Counted from the first letter of the stretch, positions 42,944-51,416 are shown. The stretch is DNA of 64,000 nucleotides from Crossiella sp. SN42 (GCF_023897065.1 NZ_JAMHIV010000010.1:1-64000), one strand, 5' to 3'. The notes: generated from the letters alone by a model not told the origin. A program made the numbers and translations.

Positions 42944-43333
42944 TCAGTCGACGCAGAACTCGTTGCCCTCGATGTCCTGCATCACGATGCACGACTCGTT
43001 CTCCTCATCGGCGGGCAGCAGCCGCAGGCGCACCGCGCCGAGCGCGACCAGCCGGGCGCACTCCGCCTCCAGCACGGCCAGGCGCTCCGCACCCACCAGC
43101 CCGGTGCCGGACCGCACGCACAGGTGCACCCGGTTCTTGACCACCTTGCCCTCGGGCACTCGCTGGAAGTACAGCCGAGGACCGACACCCGTGGGGTCGG
43201 TGCAGACGGCCGAGCTCTGCCCCTCCGGCGACGGCGGCGGCGTGACGTATCCCAGCACCTCGGACCAGAACTGGGCGAGGCGCTCAGGTTCCGCGCAGTC
43301 GAAGGTGACCTGGAACTGTTTCACCGATGCCAT
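42944..43333 (-). CDS. VOC-family (glyoxalase-like) protein
   Basis: A 129-residue single VOC domain with the FDCAEPERLAQFWSEVLGY start, central LYFQRVPEGKVVKNRVHL and C-terminal VMQDIEGNEFCVD, giving typical metal-ligand positions (His and Glu). Such proteins include lactoylglutathione lyases, dioxygenase relatives and antibiotic-binding proteins. Start 43333 (MASVKQF) is favoured by homology over the upstream 43357. It follows the ABC ATPase gene by 43 bp on the same strand and could be co-transcribed with the importer. Confidence 0.85.
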   Translation of the reverse strand: MASVKQFQVTFDCAEPERLAQFWSEVLGYVTPPPSPEGQSSAVCTDPTGVGPRLYFQRVPEGKVVKNRVHLCVRSGTGLVGAERLAVLEAECARLVALGAVRLRLLPADEENESCIVMQDIEGNEFCVD

Positions 43334-43376
43334 GGGGCCACCATAGTTGTGGGGCATGCCCTGGCCTGACCGGGGC

Positions 43377-44174
43377 TCAGTCCGCCTTCTCCGCCGCGCC
43401 GAGCAGCTGCCGGATCCGGGTGGTGGCCGCGGCGAAAGCGGGCAGCGCCATGGTCTCCGCGTAGTCGCGCTGGGCGGGCAGCTCGATCGGGATGGTCTCG
43501 GCGATCCGGCCGGGGCGGGCGGTGAGCACGACCACCCGGTTGGCCAGGTAGGCGGACTCGGCGATGGAGTGGGTGACCAGCAGCACCGTGGTGCCGGTCT
43601 CCCGCCAGATCCGGTGCAGCTCCACGTTGAGCTGCTCGCGGGTGAGCGCGTCCAGCGCGCCGAAGGGCTCGTCCATCAGCAGCACCTGGGGCCGGTGCAG
43701 CAGCGCCCGGCACAGTGCCACCCGCTGCTGCATGCCGCCGGAGAGCTCGTGCGGCAGCGCGTCGGCGAAGCCGGACAGGCCGGTCAGCTCGATCAGCTCG
43801 TCGGCGCGTTTCCTGGCCTCGGCGGCGGGCATGCCGCGCATCTCCGCCTGTAGCAGGATGTTGCGGCGGGCCGAGCGCCAGTCCAGCAGGGCGGCGCGCT
43901 GGAAGACGTAGCCGATGTCGTGGCGGGGTCCGCGCACCTGTTCGCCGAGCAGGTGCACCGCGCCCGCGGAGGGTTTGAGCAGTCCGGCCACCAGTTTCAG
44001 CAGGGTGGACTTGCCGCAGCCGGACGGGCCGACCAGGGCGAGGAACTCGCCGGGCGCCACGTCCAGGGACACCCCGTCCACGGCGGTCACGCTCTGGCGG
44101 CGGGCCCGGAAGCGCACCGCGACCGAGTCCAGCCGGACCGCGTGGCTGGTGCCGGTCGTGATCACCCGGCTCAT
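43377..44174 (-). CDS. ABC importer ATPase (SsuB/TauB/ThiZ type)
   Basis: The 265-residue ATPase has Walker A (GPSGCGKST), Q-loop, the signature LSGGMQQR, Walker B (LLMDEPFGALD) and H-loop (THSIAES). The FGALD and SIAESAYLANRVVVLTARPG features place it with the nitrate/sulphonate/taurine/pyrimidine importer ATPases. It overlaps the binding-protein gene by 4 bp and powers the permease encoded upstream. Start ATG 44174. Confidence 0.92.
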   Translation of the reverse strand: MSRVITTGTSHAVRLDSVAVRFRARRQSVTAVDGVSLDVAPGEFLALVGPSGCGKSTLLKLVAGLLKPSAGAVHLLGEQVRGPRHDIGYVFQRAALLDWRSARRNILLQAEMRGMPAAEARKRADELIELTGLSGFADALPHELSGGMQQRVALCRALLHRPQVLLMDEPFGALDALTREQLNVELHRIWRETGTTVLLVTHSIAESAYLANRVVVLTARPGRIAETIPIELPAQRDYAETMALPAFAAATTRIRQLLGAAEKAD

Positions 44175-45163
44175 CCCTTCGGCGCCAGGTGCTGGGCCCA
44201 GTAGGTGCTCGGTTCCTTCGCCGCGGCGAGGATTCCGGTGCGCGCGAACAGTTCGATGGTGGCCCGCCAGTCGGCCTCGGTGTTCACCCCGGGGGCCTGG
44301 CCGCGGGTGCCCGCGGTGTGCAGCAGCGCGCGGGTGGCGGTGAACTGGTCGAGCACCACCGCGGGCGGGGGCAGCTGGGCGGAGGCGTCCTTTATCGCCT
44401 CCACCGCGGCGGCCGGGTTCTTCTCCGCTTCCGCCCAAGCTTCGGTGGTGGCCGCGACCATCCGCTTGACCAGGTCGGGGTCCTTATCCAGCAGGGCGGT
44501 GGAGGTGAGCAGGCCGTCGCTGTAGTAGGTGAGGCCGAAGTCAGCGAAACGCAGCTGGGACACCGGTTTGCCGGCCTTGTCCTGGATGATCGGGCCCTGG
44601 TCGTTGGCGTAGCCGACCAGTGCGTCGGCCCGGCCCGCGATCACCGCGGCGATCTTGCCCGCCGGGTCGATGTTCTGCACCTGCACATCGCCCTCGGCCA
44701 GGCCGTTCTGCTTGAGGAAGGCGCCGAAGGTCTTGGACAGCGCGTCACCCGCGGTCACCGCGACGGTTTTTCCTTTGAGGTCAGCGGGTTTGCTGATGCC
44801 CTTGTCCCCGAAGAACTGCACGGCGGCCGGGGTGGTCTGCAAGTAGACGCCCAGGCTTTTCACCGGGACGCCGGAGTCCACCGCGGCGAGCAGGGAGGAG
44901 GTGTCGGCCCAGCCGAACTCGGTCTGGCCGCCGCCGACGGCCTGCACGGTCTTGCCGGAGCCCTGGCCCGCCTGGATCTTGAGGTTGATCCCGTGCTTGC
45001 TGAAGATGCCCTGTTTCACGCCGTGGTAGAAGGGCGCGTGCTCGCCGTAGGGATACCAGTTGAGCGTCAGGGTGACCTGCTTGCCCTGCTCGGCAGGCGC
45101 GCCGCCGCACCCAACGACGGCCAGCAGCAGCGCGGCGAGCAGGACGGGGACGGAGCTGCGCAT
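44171..45163 (-). CDS. ABC importer substrate-binding lipoprotein (NMT1/SsuA/ThiY-like)
   Basis: The 330-residue precursor has a lipoprotein signal (LLAALLLAVVGC, Cys19) and an NMT1-type binding domain (LNWYPYGEHAPFYHGVKQG, PADLKGKTVAVT). Proteins of this family bind sulphonates, taurine or thiamine precursors (HMP); the LNWYPYGEHAPFY motif favours the pyrimidine-precursor (ThiY/NMT1) branch. No TPP riboswitch is present upstream. Exact ligand not determinable. Confidence 0.88.
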   Translation of the reverse strand: MRSSVPVLLAALLLAVVGCGGAPAEQGKQVTLTLNWYPYGEHAPFYHGVKQGIFSKHGINLKIQAGQGSGKTVQAVGGGQTEFGWADTSSLLAAVDSGVPVKSLGVYLQTTPAAVQFFGDKGISKPADLKGKTVAVTAGDALSKTFGAFLKQNGLAEGDVQVQNIDPAGKIAAVIAGRADALVGYANDQGPIIQDKAGKPVSQLRFADFGLTYYSDGLLTSTALLDKDPDLVKRMVAATTEAWAEAEKNPAAAVEAIKDASAQLPPPAVVLDQFTATRALLHTAGTRGQAPGVNTEADWRATIELFARTGILAAAKEPSTYWAQHLAPKG

Positions 45164-45174
45164 GGCTGGCCCTC

Positions 45175-45984
45175 CTAGAGAGTGGTCACGGGGTCGGCGC
45201 GGCGGCTGACGTGCCAGGGCAGCAGCAGCCGTTCGGCCAGTTCCAGCAGCGCGAACAGCGCCACGCCGATCAGCGACATCAGGATCAGCCCGGCGAACAG
45301 CATTGGCGTGTCGAGGTTTCCGTTGGCCTGCAGGATCACGTAGCCCAGGCCCTCGTTCGCGCCGACGAACTCGCCGACCACCGCGCCGGTCACCGCCAGC
45401 GTCACCGCGACCTTCAGCCCGGCGAACAGCTGCGGCAGCGCGGCCGGGAAGCGGATCTTGACGAAGGTCTTCAGCGGCCCGCCGCCCATGGTGGCGGCCA
45501 GGTCCAGGGTGTCCGCGCCGACCGACTTGAGCCCGGTGACCATGGAGATCACCACCGGGAAGAACGCGATCAGCACCGCCACCAGCACCTTGGGCGCCAG
45601 CCCGAAACCCAGCCACACCACGAACAGCGGCGCGACCGCGATCTTGGGGATCACCTGGGCGAAGACCAGGATGGGGTAGAGCGTCTTCTCCAGCGCGGGG
45701 GAGTAGACCATGATCACCGCGGCCAGCACGCCGAGCACCGCGGCGATCAGGAAGCCCAGCACGGTCTCGTAGCCGGTGACCCAGGTGTGCTCGCTGAGGT
45801 AGCCCCACTTGGCGGCGAACACCGACAGCGTCGCGCCGGGGGAGGGGATCAGGTAGGGCGCGACCAGGCCGGTGGCGGTGACCAGCTGCCAGCAGGCCAG
45901 TGCCGCGGCCAGCAGCGCGATCGGCCGCCAGGAGCGTTCGGCGGCCAGCCGCCAGCGGCTGACTCCCGGTGCGCGGTCGGTCAT
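45175..45984 (-). CDS. ABC importer permease
   Basis: The 269-residue permease has about six transmembrane helices and the cytoplasmic coupling motif (VGADTLDLAATMGGGPLKTF, ending in KIRFPAALP), the EAA-like loop of SsuC/TauC/ThiX permeases. It begins the importer operon: permease, binding protein, ATPase, each within 12 bp or overlapping. GGAGACCGGAG precedes ATG 45984. Just upstream lies a perfect LacI-type palindrome that probably controls the operon. Confidence 0.92.
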   Translation of the reverse strand: MTDRAPGVSRWRLAAERSWRPIALLAAALACWQLVTATGLVAPYLIPSPGATLSVFAAKWGYLSEHTWVTGYETVLGFLIAAVLGVLAAVIMVYSPALEKTLYPILVFAQVIPKIAVAPLFVVWLGFGLAPKVLVAVLIAFFPVVISMVTGLKSVGADTLDLAATMGGGPLKTFVKIRFPAALPQLFAGLKVAVTLAVTGAVVGEFVGANEGLGYVILQANGNLDTPMLFAGLILMSLIGVALFALLELAERLLLPWHVSRRADPVTTL

Positions 45985-46004
45985 CTCCGGTCTCCGTCCC
46001 CATG

Positions 46005-46020
46005 CGGAAAGCGCTTTCCG
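46005..46020. promoter_or_regulatory. LacI-family operator CGGAAAGCGCTTTCCG
   Basis: A perfect 16-bp palindrome centred on AAGCGCTT, 21 bp upstream of the permease start codon. GAAAGCGCTTTC is the classic LacI/GalR-family half-site pair with central CG. No LacI-family gene is adjacent; the DeoR-headed LacI-like gene at the right edge is 17 kb away and has a different predicted site. The operator overlaps the expected promoter/leader, consistent with repression. Confidence 0.8.
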
Positions 46021-46113
46021 ATTCGCGTGGGTCAGTACGCTAGAGGCGGAGGGGGGCACGGTCAAGGGAAACTCGGCTGTCGATGATCGCCGCGGCCCCT
46101 AGAGTTGGCACCC

Positions 46114-46671
46114 GTGACCAGCCCCAGCCCGCGCCGACGTGCGGAGATGTTCGTCGACGAAGACCGAGACCCCCGGCTGACCGCCCCCACCACCGGTGCC
46201 GAGCGCGCGGTGCTGCTGGGCATTCTCCACGGCCAGCGCACCACCCTGGAGCTCAAGTGCGCGGGCCTGGACGCCGAGCTGGCGGCCAGGTCGGTGCCGC
46301 CGTCCACGTTGTCCCTGCTCGGGCTGGTCCGGCACCTGGCCGAGGTCGAGCGCCGCTGGTTCCGCGTGGTGCTGGCCGGTCAGGACGCGCCGCCGCGCTA
46401 CGTCACCCCGGAGCATCCGGACGCCGAGTTCGACCAGGCCAGCGCCGACCCGGCGGTGGTCGCCGAGGCCTGGGCGGCCTGGCGCGCGGAGGTCGCCTTC
46501 GCCGAGCGGTTCACCGCCGAGGCGCCCAGCCTGGACGTCGAGGGCGTGGACGACTGGCGCGGCACGGTCTCGCTGCGCTGGGTGCTGATCCACCTGGTCG
46601 AGGAGTACGCCCGCCACAACGGACACGCCGACCTGCTCCGCGAGTGCATCGATGGGGCGATCGGGGTATGA
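46114..46671 (+). CDS. DinB-superfamily (DUF664) protein
   Basis: This 185-residue four-helix-bundle protein has the DinB metal pattern: His in LVRHLAEVERRWF and the pair in LVEEYARHNGHADLLRE, as in mycothiol-dependent DinB-like enzymes common in actinomycetes. It likely transfers a thiol cofactor or isomerises a conjugate; substrate unknown. The GTG start is supported by spacing from a TAGAGT -10-like box at 46100. It overlaps the methyltransferase by 4 bp and is divergent from the ABC importer. Confidence 0.85.
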   Translation: MTSPSPRRRAEMFVDEDRDPRLTAPTTGAERAVLLGILHGQRTTLELKCAGLDAELAARSVPPSTLSLLGLVRHLAEVERRWFRVVLAGQDAPPRYVTPEHPDAEFDQASADPAVVAEAWAAWRAEVAFAERFTAEAPSLDVEGVDDWRGTVSLRWVLIHLVEEYARHNGHADLLRECIDGAIGV

Positions 46672-47513
46672 AACGGAGCAGCGCCGTGCGGATCGACCCA
46701 GCCAACACCGAGCAGCTCAAGGCCTGGGACGGCGGCCAGGGCGAGTTCTGGACCCGCCGCGCCGAGCGCTTCGACGCCGGCGTGGCCCGCTACCACGGCC
46801 AGTTCCTCGCCGCGGCCGCGATCGAGCCGGGCTCCCGCGTGCTGGACGTCGGCTGCGGCGCGGGCCAGGCCACCAGGGACGCCGCCCGCCTCGCCCATCG
46901 GGGCAGCGCGCTCGGCGTCGACCTGTCCACGCCGCTGCTCGCCCTGGCCCGCGAACTGGCCGAGCGCGAGGGCCTGGCCAACGCGACCTTCGACCAGGTC
47001 GACGCCCAGTCCCACCCGTTCACCCCCGGCGGCTTCGACCGGGTGATCAGCCGCCACGGCGCGATGTTCTTCGGCGACGCCCCCGCCGCCTTCGCCAACC
47101 TCGCCCGCGCCCTGCGCCCCGGCGGCGAACTCACCCTGCTGACCTGGCAGCCCCTGGCCGCCAACGAGTGGATGCGCGCCTTCCGCACCGCCTTCGCCAA
47201 CGGCGTCCCGCCCGAGGTGCGGCCACCCAGCGCGGGTGGGCTGACCGATCCGGACCTGACCAGGGACCTGCTGACCACGGCCGGGTTCACCGAGGTGCGC
47301 ATCGAGCCGCTGAGCGAGTCGATGTGGTTCGGGGCCGATGTGGAGGACGCGCTGGAGTTCATCACCGAGCAGTTCGGCTGGATGATGGCCGACCAGGACG
47401 CCGACACCCAGGCCAGGATCGTGGCCGGGGTGCGCGCGGACATGGCCGAGCACCTGGCCGAGGACGGCGTCCGCTACGGCTCGGCCGCGTGGCTGATCCA
47501 GGCGAGGCGTTAG
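46668..47513 (+). CDS. Class I SAM-dependent methyltransferase
   Basis: The 281-residue methyltransferase has motif I LDVGCGAGQATRDAA (residues about 56-70), the SAM-adenine loop (LGVDLSTPLLALARELAE), and motif IV/post-I (FDRVISRHGAMFFGDAP). It most resembles UbiE/COQ5-type small-molecule methyltransferases. Substrate unknown. It follows the DinB gene with 4-bp overlap, so the two may act on one pathway. Its stop region overlaps the oppositely oriented RNA methyltransferase-like gene by 4 bp. Confidence 0.88.
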   Translation: MKRSSAVRIDPANTEQLKAWDGGQGEFWTRRAERFDAGVARYHGQFLAAAAIEPGSRVLDVGCGAGQATRDAARLAHRGSALGVDLSTPLLALARELAEREGLANATFDQVDAQSHPFTPGGFDRVISRHGAMFFGDAPAAFANLARALRPGGELTLLTWQPLAANEWMRAFRTAFANGVPPEVRPPSAGGLTDPDLTRDLLTTAGFTEVRIEPLSESMWFGADVEDALEFITEQFGWMMADQDADTQARIVAGVRADMAEHLAEDGVRYGSAAWLIQARR

Positions 47514-48700
47514 TCACGGCGCACGGTGACGATCTCCGGATGCTGCCCGGACAGGCTGATCGGCAACCGGTCCAGCAGCTGAAATCCGGCGCGGGGGAGC
47601 GCATTCGCGGGCAACAGCAGGACGGCTCGCCCACCGGGACGCAGAACTCGGCGCAGTTCGCGCCAGAAGTGCTGCGGCCGGCGGGCGAGCACCCCGGTCG
47701 GCGGGACCTGGCGGTCCCATGGCGGGTTGCACAGCACCAGGTCGATGGAGCCGTCCGCGACCGGCAATCGCCCGGCATCCGCGACGCCCCAACCGATTCC
47801 CGCGCCAATTCCGCTGCCCAACCCCGGCCCGACCCCCGCGCCGGTCCTGCCGCCGACCCCCGGGCCGAGCCCCGCCCCGATCCTGCCGCCAACCCCCGGG
47901 TCGATTCCCGCGCCGGTCCCGCTGCCGATCCCCGGGTCGATCCCCGCGCCGCCGCTGCCCAACCCCGCCGCGGCCCCGTTGACCCGCGCCGCCGCCACCG
48001 CCCCGGCATCCCGGTCCAGCCCCAGCACCACCTCCGCCCCGCCCAGCGCCGCCTCCACCGCCAACGTCCCGGCCCCGCAACACGGATCCAGCACCCGCCC
48101 GCCCCCGCCCAGCCGCGCCATCGCCGCCGCCACCGGCGGATGCAAGCTCCCGGCCCGGGTCACCCGCCGATACCCGCGGCGGTGCAACGGCCGCTCGCCG
48201 ATCCGCAACGCCACCAGCGCCCGATCACCCTCCACAGTCACTCGCCAGGACAACCCGCCATCCGGTGGCGCCACCCCGCCCCGCCTGCTCCAGTACGGCA
48301 ACCCCAGCGCCGAGGCCACCGGACGCCCCACCGCGTCCTCCAGGTCGTACCGGTTGTAGTTGCGCCGCCCCAAAAACGACGCCGACACGTCCACCCCGCC
48401 CGTGAAGTCCTTGCCACCACAGCGTTTCCGAGCCATCAGCAGCTCCGCCAACGGCATCCGCGCCGCCGCCTCGGCCAGCACGGGCAGGTCCGCGCGTGCC
48501 GGACCAACACCGCGCACCGAGATCCCGTGCAGCAGCACGTCATCGGCGCACCGCAAGCCCAGCACCGCGGGGGTCGGCTGCGCGCGGAACCACACCTCGC
48601 GATGTCCTTGAAACTCCACGGGGCCGAGCGGCCGGACCTCCTCGGCCACCACCTGCTCAAGACCCCGTACCGTCCGCGCCACCAGGCGCGCGGCCGTCAC
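47510..48700 (-). CDS. RNA methyltransferase-like protein with Gly-rich 36-bp repeat insertion
   Basis: The 396-residue protein has a THUMP-like N-terminal half and a methyltransferase domain with motif I RVLDPCCGAGTLAVEAAL and the catalytic LVLCNPPWD (NPPW). This places it with RlmL/TrmN-type RNA guanine-N2 methyltransferases. Between strand 2 (LGLDRDAGAVAAARVNG) and the VADAGRLP loop, about 59 residues of near-perfect 12-residue Gly repeats are inserted (47789-47965). Such an insert is absent from usual members. The GTG start lacks a ribosome site and may be leaderless. Divergent from the VOC gene over 207 bp. Confidence 0.85.
   Translation of the reverse strand: MTAARLVARTVRGLEQVVAEEVRPLGPVEFQGHREVWFRAQPTPAVLGLRCADDVLLHGISVRGVGPARADLPVLAEAAARMPLAELLMARKRCGGKDFTGGVDVSASFLGRRNYNRYDLEDAVGRPVASALGLPYWSRRGGVAPPDGGLSWRVTVEGDRALVALRIGERPLHRRGYRRVTRAGSLHPPVAAAMARLGGGGRVLDPCCGAGTLAVEAALGGAEVVLGLDRDAGAVAAARVNGAAAGLGSGGAGIDPGIGSGTGAGIDPGVGGRIGAGLGPGVGGRTGAGVGPGLGSGIGAGIGWGVADAGRLPVADGSIDLVLCNPPWDRQVPPTGVLARRPQHFWRELRRVLRPGGRAVLLLPANALPRAGFQLLDRLPISLSGQHPEIVTVRRD
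47789..47965 (-). repeat. In-frame 36-bp tandem repeat encoding 12-residue Gly-rich units
   Basis: About 4.9 units of a 36-bp repeat lie inside the RNA methyltransferase-like gene, encoding G-(I/V/L)-G-(S/G)-(G/R)-x-G-A-G-x-x-P. Units are similar but not identical and stay in frame, so copy number could vary without breaking the gene. The insert lies between strand 2 and the motif before the catalytic NPPW, predicted to be a surface loop. Not a CRISPR array: units abut, with no spacers. Confidence 0.85.
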
Positions 48701-48907
48701 GTGTGGACGACTGCGCCTGGACGCGGTGAAACCCGAGAGATCATTCGATCTGCTCCCACGTCGCGACCCGGGACGGCGGTGTGCCGCCCCGCATCACCAG
48801 CGATGGGGAATCCGCTGCCCGCCGGTGGCCGGGTCAGCGTCGGGTGAACATCATGGCGGGCATGCTAACAGTGGTTGACCTTGACCGGAACGGGTTATTC
48901 CTCAGCC

Positions 48908-49303
48908 ATGCCAAGCACAGTCGCCGCGGTGACCTTCGACTGCAGGGACCTGGACCGGCTCATCGAGTTCTGGTCAGCGGTACTGGGCTATCGCCTGGTG
49001 GACCGAGGTTTCAGCCTCGACGGCACCGAGTACGCGCAGATCAAGGGCGATACCGGCCCGCCGCTGATGTTCGAGCAGGTGCCCAAGGGCGGTCGCCGGC
49101 CGGAGAAGAACCCGGTGCACCTGGACCTGGACCCGCCGCCCGGCGAGCACGCCGCCGAGGTGGAGCGGATCATCGGGCTGGGCGCGCGCCGGGCCGAGGT
49201 CGGACTGGACCCCCGGCTGCCCTGGGTGGTGCTGCTGGATCCGGAGGACAACGAGTTCTGCGTGATCGACCACGACCGGAACGAACCTACCGTGAACGGC
49301 TGA
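48908..49303 (+). CDS. VOC-family (glyoxalase-like) protein
   Basis: The 131-residue single VOC domain begins VAAVTFDCRDLDRLIEFWSA and ends LLDPEDNEFCVIDH, with metal-ligand positions intact, close to many actinobacterial glyoxalase/bleomycin-resistance-like proteins. It may bind a metal or a small toxic compound. Start ATG at 48908 fits the family; the frame is open earlier. It is divergent from the RNA methyltransferase and overlaps the esterase tail by 17 bp. Similar to but distinct from the VOC gene at 42944. Confidence 0.85.
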   Translation: MPSTVAAVTFDCRDLDRLIEFWSAVLGYRLVDRGFSLDGTEYAQIKGDTGPPLMFEQVPKGGRRPEKNPVHLDLDPPPGEHAAEVERIIGLGARRAEVGLDPRLPWVVLLDPEDNEFCVIDHDRNEPTVNG

Positions 49304-50645
49304 ACAGCCTGCCCGACAGGTCCACACCGGTGACCGCGCCGCTGGCGTCGCGGGAGAAGTAGCCGCGCTGCCCCTGCAGGCCGCCCTCGGTGATGACGTA
49401 CTCCTCCCCGTCGCCGGGCAGGAAGCCGAAGGCGGCAGGCGGGTAGTCCGGCGGCATGTCGGCGGAGGCCTGGCGGATCTCCGGTTTGATGGTCACCGCC
49501 ATGATCAGCTTGCCGCCCTCGGCGCTGATGTCGAGGTTCATCGCGTCGATCTCGTAGCGGCCGACCACCTCCGCGGCCCTGGCCGCCTCGAACGGGACCG
49601 GCTCCGGGTCCCGCTGCACCAGGCCGAGGTGGCGTTCCAGCGCCCACCGCAGCACGGCCTGGTTGAAGCGGTTGCCGTCCGGGCCCGCGTTGGCCAGCGA
49701 GACCACCGCGAAGTCCCGGTCCGGCGCGATCAGCAGCTCGCTGAACTGGCCGTTGCCGGAGCCGCCGTGCCCGATGGTGCGCACCCCGTCGACCTCGCGC
49801 AGGAACCAGCCGATGCCGACGCCGTCGCCGAGCGTGCTGGCGCGTAGCGCGGCGGTCTGCTCGCGCATGCCGCGCACCGCCTCGGCAGGCAGCACCCCGG
49901 CGCCGTCGGCGAGCTGGAACCGGGCCCAGCTCAGCAGGTCGCGTACCGAGGAGATCAGGCCGCCGCCGGGGTTGTTGGCGCTGGTGCCCGCCCGCCAGGC
50001 CTTCCACGGCCGCGCGGCCGACAGCGTGCCGTCCTCGTCCCGGTTGTGGCCGACGGCGAAGGGCCGGATGAGCACCTCGTCCAGGTCGAAGAAGGTGTTC
50101 GACAGCCCGGCGGGGGCGAGCACCAGCTCGGTCACCGCCTGCTCGAAGGACTGGCCGGTGAGGTGTTCGAGGACCCGTCCGGCCAGGTTGTACCCGGCCT
50201 GGCTGTAGGAGGCCCTGGTCCCCGGCGGCGCGATCTGCCGGAGCTCGGCCAGCTTGGCCACGAACCCCGGCAGGGTCTCATCCGCCTCGGCCCCGACCAG
50301 CTGCCAGTCCAGGCCCGAGGTGTGGTTGAGCAGCTGGAACACGGTGATCTCGGCTTCGGCCCGCGCATCGGCGAGCCGGAGCTCCGGCAGGTAACGGCGC
50401 ACCGGCGCGTGCAGGTCCAGTTTGCCCTCGGCGGCCAGGCGCACCAGCGCGGTGGCGGTGAACGGCTTGGTCAGCGAGGCCAGGTGGAACAGGGTCCGGT
50501 CGGTCACCGGTACCGGGTTGTCCGCGCTGGTCACGCCGTGCGCGACGGTGGTCTCCGCGCCGTCGGCCAGCACGCCGACGGCGACGCCGGGGATGCCGAG
50601 CTCCGCGGCCTTGGCCGCGACGAAGTCGGCGAGTTCGGATGTCAT
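49287..50645 (-). CDS. Cytoplasmic serine hydrolase, class C beta-lactamase/esterase fold
   Basis: A 452-residue protein with SxxK (ASLTKPF), YxQ in place of YxN (YSQAGYN), and HGG (GHGGSGNG), without a signal peptide. These are features of EstB-type esterases rather than periplasmic beta-lactamases. The C-terminal domain (VVGRYEIDAMNLDI) is the lipocalin-like module found in such esterases. It is divergent from the TetR gene across 81 bp with two operator copies and is probably its target. Confidence 0.9.
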   Translation of the reverse strand: MTSELADFVAAKAAELGIPGVAVGVLADGAETTVAHGVTSADNPVPVTDRTLFHLASLTKPFTATALVRLAAEGKLDLHAPVRRYLPELRLADARAEAEITVFQLLNHTSGLDWQLVGAEADETLPGFVAKLAELRQIAPPGTRASYSQAGYNLAGRVLEHLTGQSFEQAVTELVLAPAGLSNTFFDLDEVLIRPFAVGHNRDEDGTLSAARPWKAWRAGTSANNPGGGLISSVRDLLSWARFQLADGAGVLPAEAVRGMREQTAALRASTLGDGVGIGWFLREVDGVRTIGHGGSGNGQFSELLIAPDRDFAVVSLANAGPDGNRFNQAVLRWALERHLGLVQRDPEPVPFEAARAAEVVGRYEIDAMNLDISAEGGKLIMAVTIKPEIRQASADMPPDYPPAAFGFLPGDGEEYVITEGGLQGQRGYFSRDASGAVTGVDLSGRLFSRSR

Positions 50646-50662
50646 GAGTGCCCCTCAGGTAG

Positions 50663-50714
50663 TTGAACTAAGTGCAAGTCGGACCCTAGCCGTACTCTTG
50701 AACAAAGTGCAAGT
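50663..50714. promoter_or_regulatory. Duplicated TetR operator, TTGAAC-N3-GTGCAA
   Basis: Two copies, 50663-50679 and 50698-50714, match at 16 of 17 positions and are 35 bp apart. Each is a dyad with TTGnAC and GTnCAA arms around 3 bp. They lie in the 81-bp gap between the esterase and TetR starts, so one TetR dimer could act on each promoter. Assignment to the adjacent TetR protein is inference from position. Confidence 0.75.
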
Positions 50715-50726
50715 AAGCTGTGTGGC

Positions 50727-51416
50727 ATGCCGAGGGACACGCTGACCGCGGACCAGATCGTCAAGGCCGCCATTGAGCTGCTGGACGAGGAGGGCCTGGA
50801 CGGCCTCAACATGCGCACGCTGGGCCAGCGGCTGAACTCCGCGGCCACCGCCGTGTACTGGCACATCAAGACCAAGGACGACCTGGTCCGGCTGGCAGGC
50901 GACGCGATCTGGGCCGAGGTCGAGCTGCCCGACCTGGCCAGCACCGACTGGCGCGGCGCGGCCACCGCGATGGCCACCAGCCTGCACGCCATGCTCACCC
51001 GGCACCCGTGGCTGAGCCAGGCCTTCGGCAGCCACCTGCTCTACGGACCCGGCAAGGCCCGCCACGACGACCACTGCCTGGCCGTCTACGAGCTGGCCGG
51101 CTTCGACCCGGTCCAGGCGGACCAGGCCGCGGCCACGGTGCTGATCTTCGTGCTGGGCAGCTCGCTGGGCACCGCCGCGCAGGTCTCACTGACCCGGCGG
51201 CTCAGCCGCGGCGGCAAGGACGCCGAGGCCGCGATCGGCGAGACGGTGGCCAAGGCGCGCGAGATCGGCAAGGAGTTCCCCCGGCTGCGCGGGCGCCTGG
51301 ACAGCCACTCCGCCAGCCCCGAGGGCTACGCCGCGGCCCCGGAGCGCACCTTCGAGTTCGGCCTGGCCGCCATCCTGGACGGCTTCGCCGCCCAGCTCGC
51401 CGCCAGGGCTCAGTGA
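50727..51416 (+). CDS. TetR-family transcriptional regulator
   Basis: The 229-residue protein has an N-terminal helix-turn-helix (IVKAAIELLDEEGLDGLNMR, then SAATAVYWHIKTKDDLVRL) and a C-terminal TetR_C-like ligand domain (FGLAAILDGFAAQL end). The AVYWHIKTKDDL sequence is close to the TetR/TetR_C subgroup that includes tetracycline repressors, but a tetracycline pump is not linked. Probably represses the divergent esterase and itself. It overlaps the lysozyme tail by 7 bp. Confidence 0.9.
   Translation: MPRDTLTADQIVKAAIELLDEEGLDGLNMRTLGQRLNSAATAVYWHIKTKDDLVRLAGDAIWAEVELPDLASTDWRGAATAMATSLHAMLTRHPWLSQAFGSHLLYGPGKARHDDHCLAVYELAGFDPVQADQAAATVLIFVLGSSLGTAAQVSLTRRLSRGGKDAEAAIGETVAKAREIGKEFPRLRGRLDSHSASPEGYAAAPERTFEFGLAAILDGFAAQLAARAQ

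Noticed and set aside
45985-46113. TPP riboswitch or other leader RNA for the NMT1/ThiY-like importer
   Set aside because: No CUGAGA-type or conserved thi-box sequence in the short leader; the palindrome at 46005 explains regulation better.
47789-47965. CRISPR-like 36-bp repeats
   Set aside because: Units are contiguous, in frame and coding within a methyltransferase; there are no unique spacers.
50727-51416. Tetracycline-resistance regulator
   Set aside because: TetR/TetR_C resemblance is general; the divergent neighbour is an esterase, not an efflux pump.
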